The position numbers and the translations under genes are program-made. Source: Edaphochlamys debaryana (taxonomy: Eukaryota > Chlorophyta > Chlorophyceae > Chlamydomonadales). Taken from it: a DNA stretch of 64,000 bases. The stretch covers positions 558,001 to 622,000 of the forward strand of contig JAEHOE010000045.1 in assembly GCA_016858145.1 (NCBI GenBank), given 5' to 3'. Below the pieces are notes generated by a model. The model was not told the origin of the DNA and did not search any database. It saw nothing but the letters and a program-made list of their open reading frames with translations. Below are positions 33,261-45,734 of the stretch, piece by piece (position 1 is the stretch's first letter; each line of letters begins with the position of its first letter).

Positions 33261-33847
33261 CACGGGGCGAAGCACCCCGGTTGAACGTCAGCAGGCCATG
33301 AGGGAGATGCAAAATTTCAGGCATGGTTGAGTGTCAGAAGCATGGCTGTCAGACACGCTCCAGCTACCCACGACACGCTGCCGCTAGATTGGCTGGGGGA
33401 CGACAATCACTGACTCAAGACCGGGGCTCAGCGGGAGAGGCATGCACCATGGCCTTTACACGGCATGAACGTATGAGTTCATGGCCTATTTGATCTCTTC
33501 TCTGTGCAGCATCAGCTGCGCCTCCCCGGCAGATACGCCTGCCCCATCCCGTGCACACTCTCCACCGCACCGCTCCTCCTCAGCTCACTCATCCAGACAG
33601 CCCCAAAATCGGCTCACAGAGCCAACACCACACCCGGAAAAGTTACATGCACCCCAGAACCTCGCCTAACCGCTCTCTAGAGCTGCTAGACATCCTGAAG
33701 ATCCTCGGTGCAACCCGCGCCACGCATTGCAGCACGAAACCTCCTAGCAAGTCACGCACACTCAGCCTAGAGTCAAACCGGTCTCAAGCCAGCCGTCCAG
33801 CCAAGCTCCGCACCGGCACTAGCTCCAGGCGCAACAACGTGAGTAGT
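33261..33847. other. intergenic, LHCA 3' flank
   Basis: No gene seen. It contains only short open frames and lies downstream of the LHCA stop codon. Confidence 0.45.
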
Positions 33848-35381
33848 TTAGTAGAAGGGGATCGAGACGCCGTTGGTGGCGAAGTTCTTGAACCAGGGGT
33901 TGGCGATGTGCTCGCCCAGGGCCGCCAGGGGGCCCTTGCCGGTGGCGGCGTGCTGGCCAACGAAGCTGTGCGGTAAACCAGGGAGGGATAGGTTAGGCCT
34001 AGTCGTAGCTCGTAAAATGAGACTCAGTGGGGCCCACCGGCAGACACCCAAGCAGCGGCCGAGACACACAAGGCAACAGCCCTGAAGACCCACCCGATGA
34101 AGGCGACCATGGCCAGGCGGCCGTTCTTGATCTCCTTGGTCTTCCACTCGGAGGCCTTGGCGGTGTCCTTGGAGAAGCTGCAAGGGATGGAGAAGGGACG
34201 AAGGGGTTCAGTAAAGAGCTTCAGACCTGCTACGCATCAGGTGCCTATGATTCCGGCCACGGACCCCTGTCCACACTTTGACGGTAGTGCCCTTTTCTTT
34301 GCAGACGACATTACCTACCCGAGGGGGTCGAAGGCACCACCGGGGTAGGTGGTCCAGGCGGAGGCACCGCGCAGGCCCTCAGCGGCGGCGAAGCCCACGA
34401 ACTCAATGAACAGCAGGGTGTTCAGGTCGAAGGGGATCTCAGCGCTGAAGCGGGAGGGGGGAGACTAATGAGCTGACAAAGGAGTATGGGGGAGAGCGCT
34501 ACGAGGATCAGATGAAGGATGGATCAACCCCCCCCTACAGCACGTCAATTTGAATATGCGGCCCTTTTCTCCTCACCCGAAGTAGGTGGGCTTGCCACCG
34601 TTGACGGCCCACAGGGGAGCGTCGGCCCAGGTGCCGTAGCCCAGCAGCTCGACGCCCAGGCAGCCGACCACGCCGAGCATAGCCCAGCGGCCTGAGGTAC
34701 ACAAGGGCAAAGGGGACGTGAGTAAACGTACCATCCGAGCTGCAGGAGACAAGCAAGTGCGGTCGCGGGCGAGTCGAGCTTCAGGGTCGCGATGTGCGTG
34801 TGTCTCCTATCCGCAGGAGCGTGCGTCGCGGAGCATACGTAACATCGCAAGGAACCCCAATTGACCATGTGTGCTAGGGCACATGGCAGATAGCGCGTTC
34901 GGCGAGGCCTGCAAGCGTCGCATCCGAACTCGCAGCTCTCCCAGGCTCCAAGAACCTCGCCGCTGGGCTTGCTGATCCCGACGCTGTGATAACGAGGCAG
35001 GCTGAGCTCCACTGCGCCAATCCCCCCAGCGATCGCCGAAAGTTGGCGCACCGTGGTACACCTCGGAGTCGACGAAGCGCTTGAGGGAAGCGGGGTCCTT
35101 GGCCAGACCGGCGGGGTCGAAGCCGTAGTTGCTGCACGATGCAAACAGCTGCTGGTAAGCGCGAGCTCGGAGCATCGAGTCCGAGCGCTGATTGCCCCAA
35201 CATGCTTGCATACTCACGCCGGCAGGTCATCGGGCAGCCAGGCCGGGGCGTCAGAGCCCGGCAGCCAGTTGCCAGCGCGCATGGTGACGCGCGAGCCATT
35301 GCTCACACGGGCCACGGACTGGCCGCGGAACCCGCGAGGGGCGGCAGTCTTGGTCGACAGAGCGCGCATCGCGATGGCCAT
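33848..35381 (-). CDS. LHCA: photosystem I light-harvesting chlorophyll a/b protein (LHCA family)
   Basis: Six phase-consistent exons: 35218..35381, 35052..35131, 34577..34691, 34319..34444, 34094..34177, 33848..33965; 228 residues. A transit peptide (MAIAMRALSTKTAAPRGFRG and on) precedes a mature start around GNWLPGSDAPAWLPDDLPAN, then YGFDPAGL. Helix B has the chlorophyll-binding SEVYHGRWAMLGVVG, the middle helix lies in PFDLNTLLFIEFVGFAAAEG, and helix A has KEIKNGRLAMVAFIG. The tail GQHAATGKGPLAALGEHIAN, PWFKNFATNGVSIPFY is typical of the LHCA group. Lhca proteins form the outer antenna of photosystem I in the thylakoid. His, not Asn, at the helix B ligand site argues against a red-form Lhca3/4-type site. 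The exact paralog number is not assignable here. Its promoter region has a near-identical copy at 32225..32551. Confidence 0.92.
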
Positions 35382-35639
35382 GGTGATAAGTTTGGGGCTG
35401 ACGGTGCACAAGAACTGCGGACTGCGACTGCAACGTGGGTCGGCGCAGCAGTGGGCGAACTAGTGCAACCGAGCGCAATGCAAGGCATCTCTCCGCCGTA
35501 CCGCCGTACCTGGGCCAGATCGTGTCTGAGGAGAGCGAGGATTCGCGCGCTTTGCTTGTGTCTTGCGATAGGACGGGTCTGTATACTTGAGTCAAGGCAA
35601 GCCAGCGCGAAGTCTCAGGCGCAGCGCGACTGATTCGCC

Positions 35640-36632
35640 GAATGTTGGCCTTTACTCGCTGATCACAGCCGCGCGCCCCGGAGGAGTTGCACTGCTGTGA
35701 CTCTTGCGCTTATGGCACTCATGTGCTGCGACGTGGGTGCACAAACGTGGTTCGAGCGTGCAAGTACGCGACGGGGGGCGACTGGCGACCTCTGGGTCGC
35801 TGGCGGCACGCTCGTGGGAGCAAGGCTAGTCCCCCGCACGCTCCACCGGCGGCTGCTTCACCTAAACGATGCGGCTTCCTGCCACGTTTTTCTCGTCATG
35901 CCCTCGCACGCTCCTGTTTTGCCGGGGGCGCATCCAGCTGCGCCCATGACTCTGCTGGCTTCATGGCATGGCAGGTGTATGCGTGGGCGCCTTCGCAACT
36001 AAACGCAGCAAGCCGTGGACAGGCCCCCGCGCGGCCGTTCAGCAAGGTCAGCTGAAGGGCCGAAGCCCTGGCAGCCGTAGACGATGTGCGCCATCCAGGC
36101 AGGATCCAGGGACTGCCGGGGACTGCAGGATCCAGGGACTGCCGCTCCGATGCCTGCTCACCTCAAGGGGCTTGTGGGCCAGACCCGAGGCTTGTGGGCC
36201 AGACCCGGCTAGCTGCACGTTGCATTCACCTCAAGGGGCTCACGCCCGCTCATCGATAACGTGCCGGCCTCCCGCCGCCGTTGAGCACACCGGTACACAC
36301 TCAATGCGCTGGGCCCCCAGACGCCGAAGACTGACACAGGCTCGCCCGCCTCACTATGTACTGCAGCCAGTTCCCATACATGATTTTGTGCTTTGGTAGT
36401 GCCTTATGTGCAGACATGTCATTCAGGCCCATCTGCCTTGTCTCTGTACCCAGCTGAGAGGCCGACCCGACAATTAGGAGCAGGATGGGTTATTAAAGAC
36501 AACGGGGTGTAGTGCCGCGGTGTGAGGATGGGTATGGCACAGACGCGACTCGGCCCAAACTTCGTATCTCCTCCGTTCAACCGCTGCCGAGCCGCTACCG
36601 CCTCCCTCCTCCCTTAACCTGTAAACCGTGGG
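35640..36632. other. spacer with LINE-like fragment and short tandem duplications
   Basis: Around 35850-35910 (on the minus strand) lies a diverged copy of the block at 28836-28900, likely a LINE 5' fragment. Around 36097-36205 two short direct duplications occur: GGATCCAGGGACTGCCG twice and GGCTTGTGGGCCAGACCCG twice. No coding gene was found. Confidence 0.5.
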
Positions 36633-38348
36633 CTAGCCCCGCGCCAGGCCCGTCAGTGCCTCGAGGAACGCGCACACCGCCGCACACGCCTCCACCTCGT
36701 GACCCGCCAGGTTGTGGGGCGCCTCAGGCACCACCACGACGCTGGCGCTGCCGCCGATGGCCCGCTGCAGCGCCTCCGCCCGCTCCGCCACGCGCTCGGG
36801 GCCGCCGGGGACGCACTCGTCCGCCCCCGAGACCAGCAGCAGGCAGGGCCGGCAGCCCACGGGGCCCAGGATGCGCTGCGAGGGGCGGGCGGGGCAGGGA
36901 GGCGTGGGGTGAAGTTCGGGGATGGGACTGACAGCATTGGGTAGCGGCGTGGGGGCAATCCCGTCGCAGGCGTAGGAAACACGGCCTCACGGCTTGGGGA
37001 AGCACGGGCGGCCCCCGTGGTCCGTCCTGCCGTGATCCCCTGAGTCAATGTTCCAGCGCTATTGCTTGCATTCGTGCCCCCAGTCTTCCCTCTCTGCTCT
37101 CCTCAATCCCCCGCAGCCTCACGCACCAGTAAGCAAGCCCATGCCCCCACGCGCCTCCCTTCCCCTCCCTGCCCTTCCCCTCCCCAGTCCTACCCCACCT
37201 GCCCTCCCCAGTCCCCGCCCCGCCCCACCTGCATGGCCTCCTGCGACAGCCCCTCGCAGAACATGGAGTCGTCCCCCCCCACGGACGCCAGCGACAGCAG
37301 CCGCGCGGCGCTGATGGGCGCTGCGTCCGCCACGTGCAGCCGCCCCACCACCTCCTCGCCCCGCCCGGCCGCCACCAGCGCCCGGGCGGAGGCCAGAAGG
37401 GGCTCCAGGTCGGGGTAGGAGGACAGCCACTCGGAGTCGGAGACCTGGGGGCGGGGCGGTGAGTCATGGGGAGCCCCCGTTCAAGGGCGTGAGGCGGGAC
37501 TGTGGCGCATGCGCAGGCCTCCGTGCGTGAGCTAACGCGGACCGGTGGGGTTCTGGGGTAGCAGTCTGGCAGGTGGGTGAGGTTGCAGTCCTCTAGCGCC
37601 GAAGACGGCATGCTACGAGCAACGTGCGCGGAACTGCCTGGGCTCCACTCACAGGGGCCTGCAGAATAGTGCCCAGGAGCCGTGGGACGGGTGCCTCGTC
37701 CGCCGCCTCGGTCTCCTGGCCCCGCCCCTCGCCGTCCGCTATGTAGCGCTGCATGTAACGCACGGCGTCCTGGCAGCCGGTGCTGTGCCCCATCAGCACC
37801 ACCTCCTGCAAGGAACGCAGGCCAGCCCCCAGGCAAAGCTGTCAGCGTTTAGACATACGTGTGCCCACACCAGGTCCGGACCGAGCTTCTCGTAATGGTA
37901 TGATTCTGCGCAGGCTGGGGGCGACCGGCGCTTGGGCGCACCTGCACGCCGTGGTGCGCCCGCAGGTGCTGGCACAGCAGGTGCAGGTCGGCGGCGTCGC
38001 GGTCCAGGCTCCCTGTGCCGTAGCCCTGGGGGTAGGGAGAGTGGGTGTACACGTGTGTGGAGGGGGGCGGGTTCAGGGCAGGGAGGGTGCGATGGGGACG
38101 ACCAGTGAGAGGAGTTTCGCCTATCTGAGTACACTTGGCAGCACGAGCGAAACTTGTAATCACACCTCACAGCTGGAGGTAGTGCCCATGCTGCCCCTCA
38201 CCTGCCATGCCGATTGGATAGAGGCGTGTGCCAACATCCATGTGTGGCGGCGAGCACACTCCTCTGACAGCCGCTGACAGTAGGGCGCGAACAGGAGTCC
38301 ATCCGTCAGGCCGCCCACTAGTACTAGTGCTCTAGTCGCCGGCTTCGC
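36633..38348 (-). CDS. alpha/beta hydrolase of the DUF1749 (SidJ-like) family, 5' end unresolved
   Basis: Five exons all join in phase 0: 38202..38348, 37942..38025, 37653..37805, 37229..37444 and 36633..36875; 280 residues plus a missing short N-terminal exon. The sequence shows the N-terminal strand-turn TRALVLVGGLTDGLLFAPYC, GYGTGSLDRDAADL, the nucleophile elbow VVLMGHSTGCQDAVRYM (serine in GHSTG), LQAPVSDSEW, a late LLLVSGADECVP (candidate acid Asp) and VPEAPHNLAGHEVEA (candidate catalytic His). Together these are the pattern of the plant/fungal DUF1749 hydrolases, whose fungal member SidJ hydrolyses siderophore esters. The algal substrate is unknown. An upstream ATG at about 38533 does not connect in the right phase through an obvious donor, so the first exon is left open. 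Confidence 0.82.
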
Positions 38349-38977
38349 CTGGGCAGGGGGCGTGTGGGGGCGGGCGGGTGAGGGTGTTGCGGCAATGCCG
38401 ACGGCACGGACTGCAACTCGCGATCAGCCCTATTAGAATAATCTCGCTGATTCACAAATAGCAAGATCTAGGTCACAGGTGTACCGTTTGTGAAAGCAGC
38501 GCGACTTGAGGACCAGCGCTTCCATACCGAACTAGTTTGCCGCTTACTGCCAGCATATTGTCAAACTACATGTGTGGAAGTGCGGATGTATGAAGCGGCT
38601 GCGGAGCGCGTCAGGTGTGGGTTCCGAGGCCGGCCTCGCGGATCAGCGGAGCATGTGCTGACGTCGAGTGGCAGCCGTCGTACACGGGCCGGCATGTCGC
38701 AGTTGGGCGCATCGCCTGATGCGGTCCCGATGAGCTGTGTCACTGCTTACATTTACAGGGCTGTAGTCCAGCCAAGTGGCCCGGCCCTGGCGCTGGGCCT
38801 GGGCCGATGTGGGTCTCCAACCCCCACCACCACGCCCCAAGCCTGGCCCCAACACGGCCACAGCCTTCCGCCTCCACTCCACTATAGCAAGGTGCCACAC
38901 CCATGTCTCTCAGCTGTGCAACGACGAGCCTTCTGGAACCATCAAGGCCTGCCATCAGCGATGCTGCTACACCGGTC
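38349..38977. other. intergenic between hydrolase and coiled-coil gene
   Basis: This should hold the hydrolase promoter and its first exon. A short frame opening MEALVLKSRCFHK on the minus strand near 38533 is a candidate start that I could not splice in phase. Nothing else was recognised. Confidence 0.4.
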
Positions 38978-41900
38978 CTAGATCAGCTGCTTGTCCTTGA
39001 AGGCCTGGATGAGGGCGGGGTGCGGCACCCACACGGTGGCGGAGGCGCGCAGGTCCACCGGCTCCTCCTCCTCCGCGGGCTCGATCTCACTAATGCTGGG
39101 CAGCGCCGCCCCGGGCCCGGCCTGGGGCGCCCCCGCCAGGCCGGAAGCCTGCGTGGCCGTGATGGCCGGCTGCACCCCCACGGCCCCTGCTGCAGGCTGG
39201 CCCAGTGTGCCGCCCACAGGGGCGGTTGCGGCCGGGGCTCCCGTCACGCCCATGCCCTGCGCTGCGACCACGGGGGGCTGCTGCAGGGGCGACATGGTCA
39301 TGGTGGTGGTGGCGCCCTGTACCGGGCCCGGCCCCCACGGCTGCTGTGGGGGCTGGCCAGGGGCCGCGCCAGCTGCTGCCCCAGGGGCGGCCGAGCGGAA
39401 GCTGGTGGCCCGGGACACCGGCACAGAGCCCGGCCTCGCGGCATCGCCCGGGCCAGCCGGACTAGAGCCCGGCGCTTGCCCGGACACGCTGGGCGGCCGA
39501 GAGCCCTGGCTTGGGCCCAGGGAGCCAACACCGGGGGCAGCCCCGCCCGAGGCGCCTGCTGCATTCGCCATGGTGCTTACGGCCGCTGCAGGCGTGCCGC
39601 CGGGGGCCCCGCTGGGCGGTGCGTTCAGCGGCTGGGCGGGGGCTATGGGGCTGTGCGGCCCCGCGCGGCGCTCGCTGTTGGCCCGGCTGGGCACCATGGC
39701 GGCTGTGGAATCAAGCGGGGGCGCGGGGCCGAAGCCGGAGAAGGGGCGTGCGTCGCTGGCGGAGAGCGCCCGGCTGGGCGGGCCGCTGGCTGGGCCCTGC
39801 GGCAGACCCACCCCGGCTGCGAGGGTGAGGTCCTGTGGGGTTTGGGAGCCAGCAGGAGGGGCACGAGGCGGGGTCATGGCGCCGCGACCGCCCGCCGGGG
39901 CTGCTGAGCCGGGCACATCGGATGGCCTCAAGTGCAGGCCGCTGGGGGTGCGCGAGGGCGGCCGAAGCGCGCCCCTCTCGGGCGTGCGAGCGCCCGGCGG
40001 CTCGGCCTGCCCCGCGTGGCCATGCCGCGTTGGGGTGGCGGGCGGCGGCGTAACCCCTCCCAGTCGCTGGGCCGCGCCCTGCACCGTTGCCGCGGGCGTC
40101 TTTGATGTGGGCATCCCCAGCACGGACGCCGGCGGCGTGACCTGCCCCAGCGGCGTCGCCAGCCCGGTTGCGTGCGGCGGCACGGGGGTGGCCAGGGAGG
40201 CCGAGTTGGCCCCGGAGGTCCAGGGCGGCATGACCAGGGCGGGCGAGGGCTGCCACTCCGACCCCGGCAGGGGCTGCACCCGGTCGCCGCCCTGGGGCGA
40301 GGCCTCCACGGGGTAGGGCGGCGGCGGCGGCGGAGAGGACGCACGCACCGGCTCCCACGCCGTCACACGCCGAGGCCCCGGCGGCCCCTCCCCGGCCCGG
40401 ATCAGCCGCTCAGCGGCCCGTTCCGCCGCTGCCCGCTGCTTCCGCTCCAGCGCGCCCGGCGCGTGCTCAACCTGCAGTTGTTTGGGTTGTCGTAGAAAAG
40501 CGTAGATCAGCGCAGGCCCTGTGTTGGTGCTACTGCTACTGCAAACGTAACCGAAGATAATCCTACCTGCAGCACAAGGTCCACGTGCCGCTCGTGCGGC
40601 GGCTGTACGGCAATGTACGGCATGGACGCGCCCGGTGGCGCCGCCATGAGGAACTCCGCCGGCACCACCTGCAGCGGCGGCTGCTCAAACATGACCACCG
40701 GGCCGGGGCCCGGCCCCAGCTGCGGCTGGGCGTACTGGCGGGGCGCTGAGGTGAGGTAGCTGGGGCCGCCGGGGAACACGGGCTGCGGCGAGCCCGTGGA
40801 GGAGGGCACCACCCCCGGGGGCAGCCACGCGACCGCGATCTCGCCCGGCCCGGACACGGGCGGGTGTGCGGGCTCGTAGCCAGGCTGCGCAAAGGCCGCG
40901 GCCTCGGGCCCGGTGGGGTCGGGCAGGGGCTGCAGGGGCAGCAGGGCCTGCATCCCCAGCGGCTGCATGCCCGGGGGCAGGCCGCGGAAGAGGCTGGCCA
41001 CGTAGGGCCCCGCGTGGTGGGACCCCGGCGGCGCCAGGGCCTGGCCGGGCTGCGCGGGGCCCGGATGCGGCGCGCCCGCCGCCAGCGTGTGCAGCTGCGT
41101 GCGGAGCAGCTTGGACTGGTTGATGACGCGGGAGGTCTGGTCGTCGGCCAGGTCGGGGACCATGGGGGCGTGGAGGAGCTGGTCGGCTGGGGAGCGGCGG
41201 GAGGGGCACAGAAGTGCGAGGGTCGGGTGGGGGAGAAAGCAGGTCAGGGCGGCGGAGACAGGTGGCATGAGGGTGCGCAAGGGTTCATGTGAGGAGCGTT
41301 GCAAGAGTGTGTGGAAAGCGAGCTCTACCTGCCGCCCCCTTGACGGTGATGCCCGCCTTGGCGAAGGCCTCGTGCTGCTTGTCCACCTCGTCCGCCACCT
41401 GCGGCCCCGAGGGCAGGGGAGGGAGAGAGGGAGAGGGAGAGGGATTAGGGCCGGAGGTAGGCGTGAGGGCAGCCCCAAGTCATGTCGACATGCACAGCGG
41501 TGCGCCGTTGATGGACACCGTAGGGGGAGGCGGAGGAACGACGCGTACGATGGGAGCGCCCGGCCGCTCGCCTGCATGGTCCCCTCCCTCAGCGCCTTGA
41601 GCTCTGGCGCCAGCTTGTCCGCCACCTGCCGGGGCACCTCCTCCAGCAGCAGCTTGACGGTCTTCTCGTGCCGCTTGTCCTGCAGGGAGGGGTACGGTTG
41701 CGTGAGGCCGGCGGAGGCACGAGCACGTTGGCAAACTCGGTGCGGACGTTGCACGCACCCCACCTCACCACTAGCAAAACCCACATGCTAGCAGTCTCCC
41801 CAGTCCCCAGAAGGCCTGATTCAGGCCGCAACCCCACCCCTTCACCACGCACCTCCACGCGGTTGAGGGCGCTTGCCGCCAGCGCCTGCCTCGCCAGGCG

Positions 41901-44900
41901 CACGCGGTCCGCCTCGGACTGCGCCAGCAGCTGCTGCGTGGCCGCCAGCTGCCGCTCGAAGGCGTTGAGCGTGTCGGCCGTGTTCTCCCGCGCCGCCGCC
42001 ACCTCGTCCACCAGCGCCCGCTGCACCTGCGTCAGGTCAGTCACCACGTCGGCCCCGTGCTTGGCGGCGCGGTGCGTGCCTGCGGCGAAACACAGCGGGG
42101 AGGCGGGCGCTGAGCTTCTTGGTGAGGGAACATGCCGGCTACGTCTCTGCTGGCGAAACGGGAAACACTGGGCCTCCACTGGTAGCTAGCCAGCTATGCA
42201 TCTTTTCCCTTTCCCATGTTGGCGGGGGCGGGCTCACCCTCTATGAGCACGCGCTGCTGGTTGAAGTGTGCGTCCGTGGCCTCCAGCAGCCGCCGCGCCG
42301 TGTCCTGCTGGCCGCTGGTCACGTCTCCCGCCAGCTGCTCCAGCGCCTCGCGCAGCTCCGTGTAGAGCCCCTTGAGCACCTCCACCTGGGGGGAGCAGGG
42401 GTTGGGGAGGGGTGGGTAAGGAGAGTAGGGAGGGGAGGAAGGGGCAGCTAGGAATAGTAGGGAGGGACAGGCGACAGGGGCTTGGCTAGTCAAGGGAGGA
42501 GGGGGCGGGGGGTGGGATGAGGGAGTCGAAGCGGATGGGAAGCGAGTGGCTTCAAGGAGCGAGCGTGCCAGGCGAGGGGGAAGGGAGTGCAGGTGCACAG
42601 AGCCAGGGAGTGCACAGCTCAGGCCCAGCCGCCCGGGTCCAAGCACGTGCATGACGGGGGCGCGGCCTTGCCTGGTTGGTCTTCTCCGCCAGTGCCGCCT
42701 GCGCCGCGTGCGCCTCGGCCAGCGCCCGCTCCATGCGCTGCCGGGCCGCCTCCTCCGCCTCGCGGGCCCGGTCCAGCGCCTGCTTGGCCTCCGCCAGGCC
42801 CAGCTCGGCGGCGTCGGCCCGCTTGGCCTCGGACAGCAGGTGGTCGCGCAGGTCCTTGGAGCTGGGGACCGGGGGGGGGAGGGGCACGTTTGCTGTGTGG
42901 TTGGGGAGCTGGGGACCGTGGGGGATGGGGCACGTTCGGTGTTTGTTTGGAGGCGGTTGGGGTGGGGGGCTTGGGGTCAGGGTAGGGGTGACGTATTGCT
43001 CTCCTGGCGCGAATGCTCCGCCTCCCCTCCCCGCCCATGCGCGCGTGCTCACAGGTTGTCCTGGTGGGCCAGCATCTCGGTCTTCTGCCGCCGCAGGTCC
43101 ACCACCTGCGCGCGCCACCACCGCCGTCAGCCAGCTGATACGGGCTCTACAAACACAGCAATTGCGGCTACCCAGCACACATATAACAGAGCAGTGGGCC
43201 GAGCACCCGCGTGCCGAGCAGCACCTGTCCACACTCGCAATGCTCACAGGACTCGCCGGCCCCGCTCCTGGCTCCCACTCCCGCCCCCACGCGCCTGGTC
43301 GTTGGCTGCATCGAGCTTCATGTCCAGGATGCGGTTCTCATCCGTCAGCGCCGCCACCTGCTGAATCAGCTGCAGCTTCTGCCCGGCCTGCGGAGGCAGG
43401 GGCCCGGCGGCACGGGGGTTTAAGGCCCGTGAGGCCGCCCGCCGAGGCGAGCAGCGGCCCTCTCCGCAGCCGGCGGCCCCCGCTCACCAGCACTGCCACC
43501 TGCTGCTGCAGAGTGGCGATGAGCTTGAGGGAGCCGTCGTCAGCCTGGGGGCCCATGGACGCAGCTCAGATCTCGTGAAAGGCATTAGAGGGGCAGTACG
43601 GAATGACTTCCGGCCTGCTTGCTGGTGTCATGCGGTGTGCGGTGCTGCGCCCACACCGCCCCACGCGCCTCCGTCTCCACGTGGGCCACGGTGGGCAGCT
43701 TGTAGCCCCGCTCCGCCTGGTCCAGGGTGTCACTGGCCTCCAGCAGGCGGGACACGCTCTCCATGTGCGGGCCCTGCAGGAGACAGGAAGTGGGGGCGCC
43801 AGGGCCTCACATCATGGTAGCTTGGAGGAGGGCGCAGAACGGGGTGCGCGCGGATGACGGCGCAGCCCTCCGGGGCAAAGCCAGGCGACATATTACAGTG
43901 CGAGGGATGCAGCGAAGAAGCGCGCTGTGCGAGGCAGGAGCACGCGTGCAAAGCGGGGGTCTGCACCGGCGCTTGCCTGCATCATGCGCGCCTGCTTGAG
44001 CTTGCTCTCCGGCACGGGCCCCCCCGGCGAGCGCCCCCCCGCGGGCCTGCTGGTGCGGGAGGTGACCAGGTGCTCCTCCAGCTGTGCCCGCAGCAGCCGG
44101 TTCTCCTTGAGCAGCATCTCGCTGGGGAGGGGGGTGGGGTTGTACGTGCAGGGTAAGGGGAGGGATGTGTCAGATGCAGACTAGGGCAGGCATTGTTTGT
44201 CACCCCGAAGCACCCGCTGCGCTGTTCCGAGGGCCCCGGCGGCACGCCCCACCTACCGTGAGGAGCCGTACAGGGTGCTGGCTTTGAACAGCTTCTTCTG
44301 CACGTGGGCGTCGATCTGCAGGCGGGCACGTACTGGTGGGGACCGGCGCCCCACCCCGGCCCGCTGGCTTGCACGCTGGCATCACGAATGCCGCCCCACC
44401 TCCTCCTCGGTCCACCACGCAAGGAGTGCATGCCGCAGGCTGTCTCGGACCTTGTCGCACTCCTGCACAGCGGGACCAACCCGGGCTCAATAGTCCTGAG
44501 GCCATGCGCCATTCGCCCAGCAGCCGACGTCCAGGGCAGTCCCTTGAGCCCTCTCCAACGGCGCGCCCTACTGCTTGCCTCCAGGTCCTTCTGCAGCTTC
44601 CGATAGCGCTCCAGCCGGCCATCGCCCTTCTGGTCCTCAAGCTGGGACTGGAGTTTGCGCACCGTAGACTGCAGGCTGCAGGATGGATTGGCAGCTGAGG
44701 CCAAGGCGGAGGTGTGCACCCGGACCCTGGCAGTGACCCGCGTGGCTCACACGAGCTCCGCCCTGGGCGCGGGGTGACGGGTTCCCCCCTCATCCATCTC
44801 CTACTCTCACTGTCCCAACCAAACCTATCAGCGCTTAACAACATGTCCCCTGGGGTCCGCGACGTGTTCGCCTTACCTACGGATCGCTTCGGGGCCTGCG

Positions 44901-45116
44901 GGGCAGCAGGGGCAGGGGATGGCGCGGCTGCAGCTTAGGGTTGGCACGTCCGTGCGCACCCCGGCAGAACCCCTGGAAGCTCGTTGATAGCCTTCGAGGC
45001 TCACCTCCAGCAGCAAGGTACTCCGTGAAGAGCCCGGCGACGTGCCGCGACACCAATGTCGTCTGGTGAGTCGCATCCCGCCAGCGAACCAGGTCCGGGG
45101 TTTCGCGTTTCCTCAT
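38978..45116 (-). CDS. 1219-residue coiled-coil protein with proline-rich C-terminus
   Basis: Seventeen exons close exactly (3660 nt): 45005..45116, 44877..44895, 44579..44675, 44400..44462, 44257..44315, 43977..44121, 43669..43773, 43488..43544, 43295..43387, 43053..43105, 42672..42861, 42238..42385, 41853..42079, 41572..41679, 41329..41398, 40567..41186, 38978..40471. The start MRKRETPDLVRWRDATHQTT leads into long heptad segments (RKLQSQLEDQK; ENRLLRAQLEEHL; a long Ala/Glu/Arg helix after SKDLRDHLLSEA). From about residue 515 it becomes proline/glycine-rich, with a charged helix ERKQRAAAERAAERLI and a long disordered Ala/Pro/Ser tail ending in FKDKQLI. There is no enzymatic motif, so it is probably a scaffold or cytoskeletal linker. 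Six introns begin with GC rather than GT. The family is unrecognised. Confidence 0.8.
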
Positions 45117-45304
45117 ATCTCTACTTAAAACTGTACAATCTAGGGGTGAATCTAAGCTTGTTCTGTGCAAGCTAAGCACGTTCTGAGACCGCAACGGGAT
45201 TCCTCCATTTCTGCTTGCAACAGACCGTATCGCGGCAGTAGGTGTGTAACAGAGCTTTCTTCTATGCACTGAGGAGAGGCGTGGTACCCTGGATGCTCTG
45301 CTGA

Positions 45305-45337
45305 GCGAGCTGTCGTGGTCGTTGCACGACAGCTCGC
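45305..45337. repeat. perfect 13-bp inverted repeat, 7-nt loop
   Basis: GCGAGCTGTCGTG at 45305-45317 pairs perfectly with CACGACAGCTCGC at 45325-45337, with GTCGTTG between. It lies about 190 bp upstream of the coiled-coil gene's start codon. Confidence 0.85.
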
Positions 45338-45734
45338 GGGCAGCGTTGACTCTGGGCCTCTCACTGGGCGGACCGTGGCCTGCCTGGGGCGGCCCGGACC
45401 AACCAGCACCGCGGCCCGCAATGCCAGCGCACACTCCCGGATGAAAGGCCGGCAGCCGGCAAGAAGGGTGTCTACTGTTTAGGTGTGGACAGCAGAGAGG
45501 GGCTTGGGGTCCGGGAGTCCCGGGACACACACGCAGACACGCTGCACTGAGCTGGTCACCTGCCCGTGCCGGTCAGCGCCTGGGCGGCGAGCATGAGGCC
45601 CGTGCGGCCAGGGGCGAGACAGGAAGAGATGCGAACGGCGCGGCAAGATTCTCACCGTACCCGACAAAGGGTCTCAGGCCCACCAAGTCTATGTGACTAT
45701 GTCCCGGGCTCCCGGCTCCAATGATCTGGTCTTA

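Noticed and set aside
38490..38533. ATG at about 38533 (MEALVLKSRCFHK) as the start of the DUF1749 hydrolase
   Set aside because: The only good donor after it (GTACAC) leaves two bases, whereas the next exon needs phase 0.
38991..40316. 441-codon open frame on the plus strand opposite the last exon of the coiled-coil gene
   Set aside because: It mirrors the GC-rich proline/alanine exon on the minus strand, which is connected to upstream exons in phase. The plus frame has no motif or splice logic.
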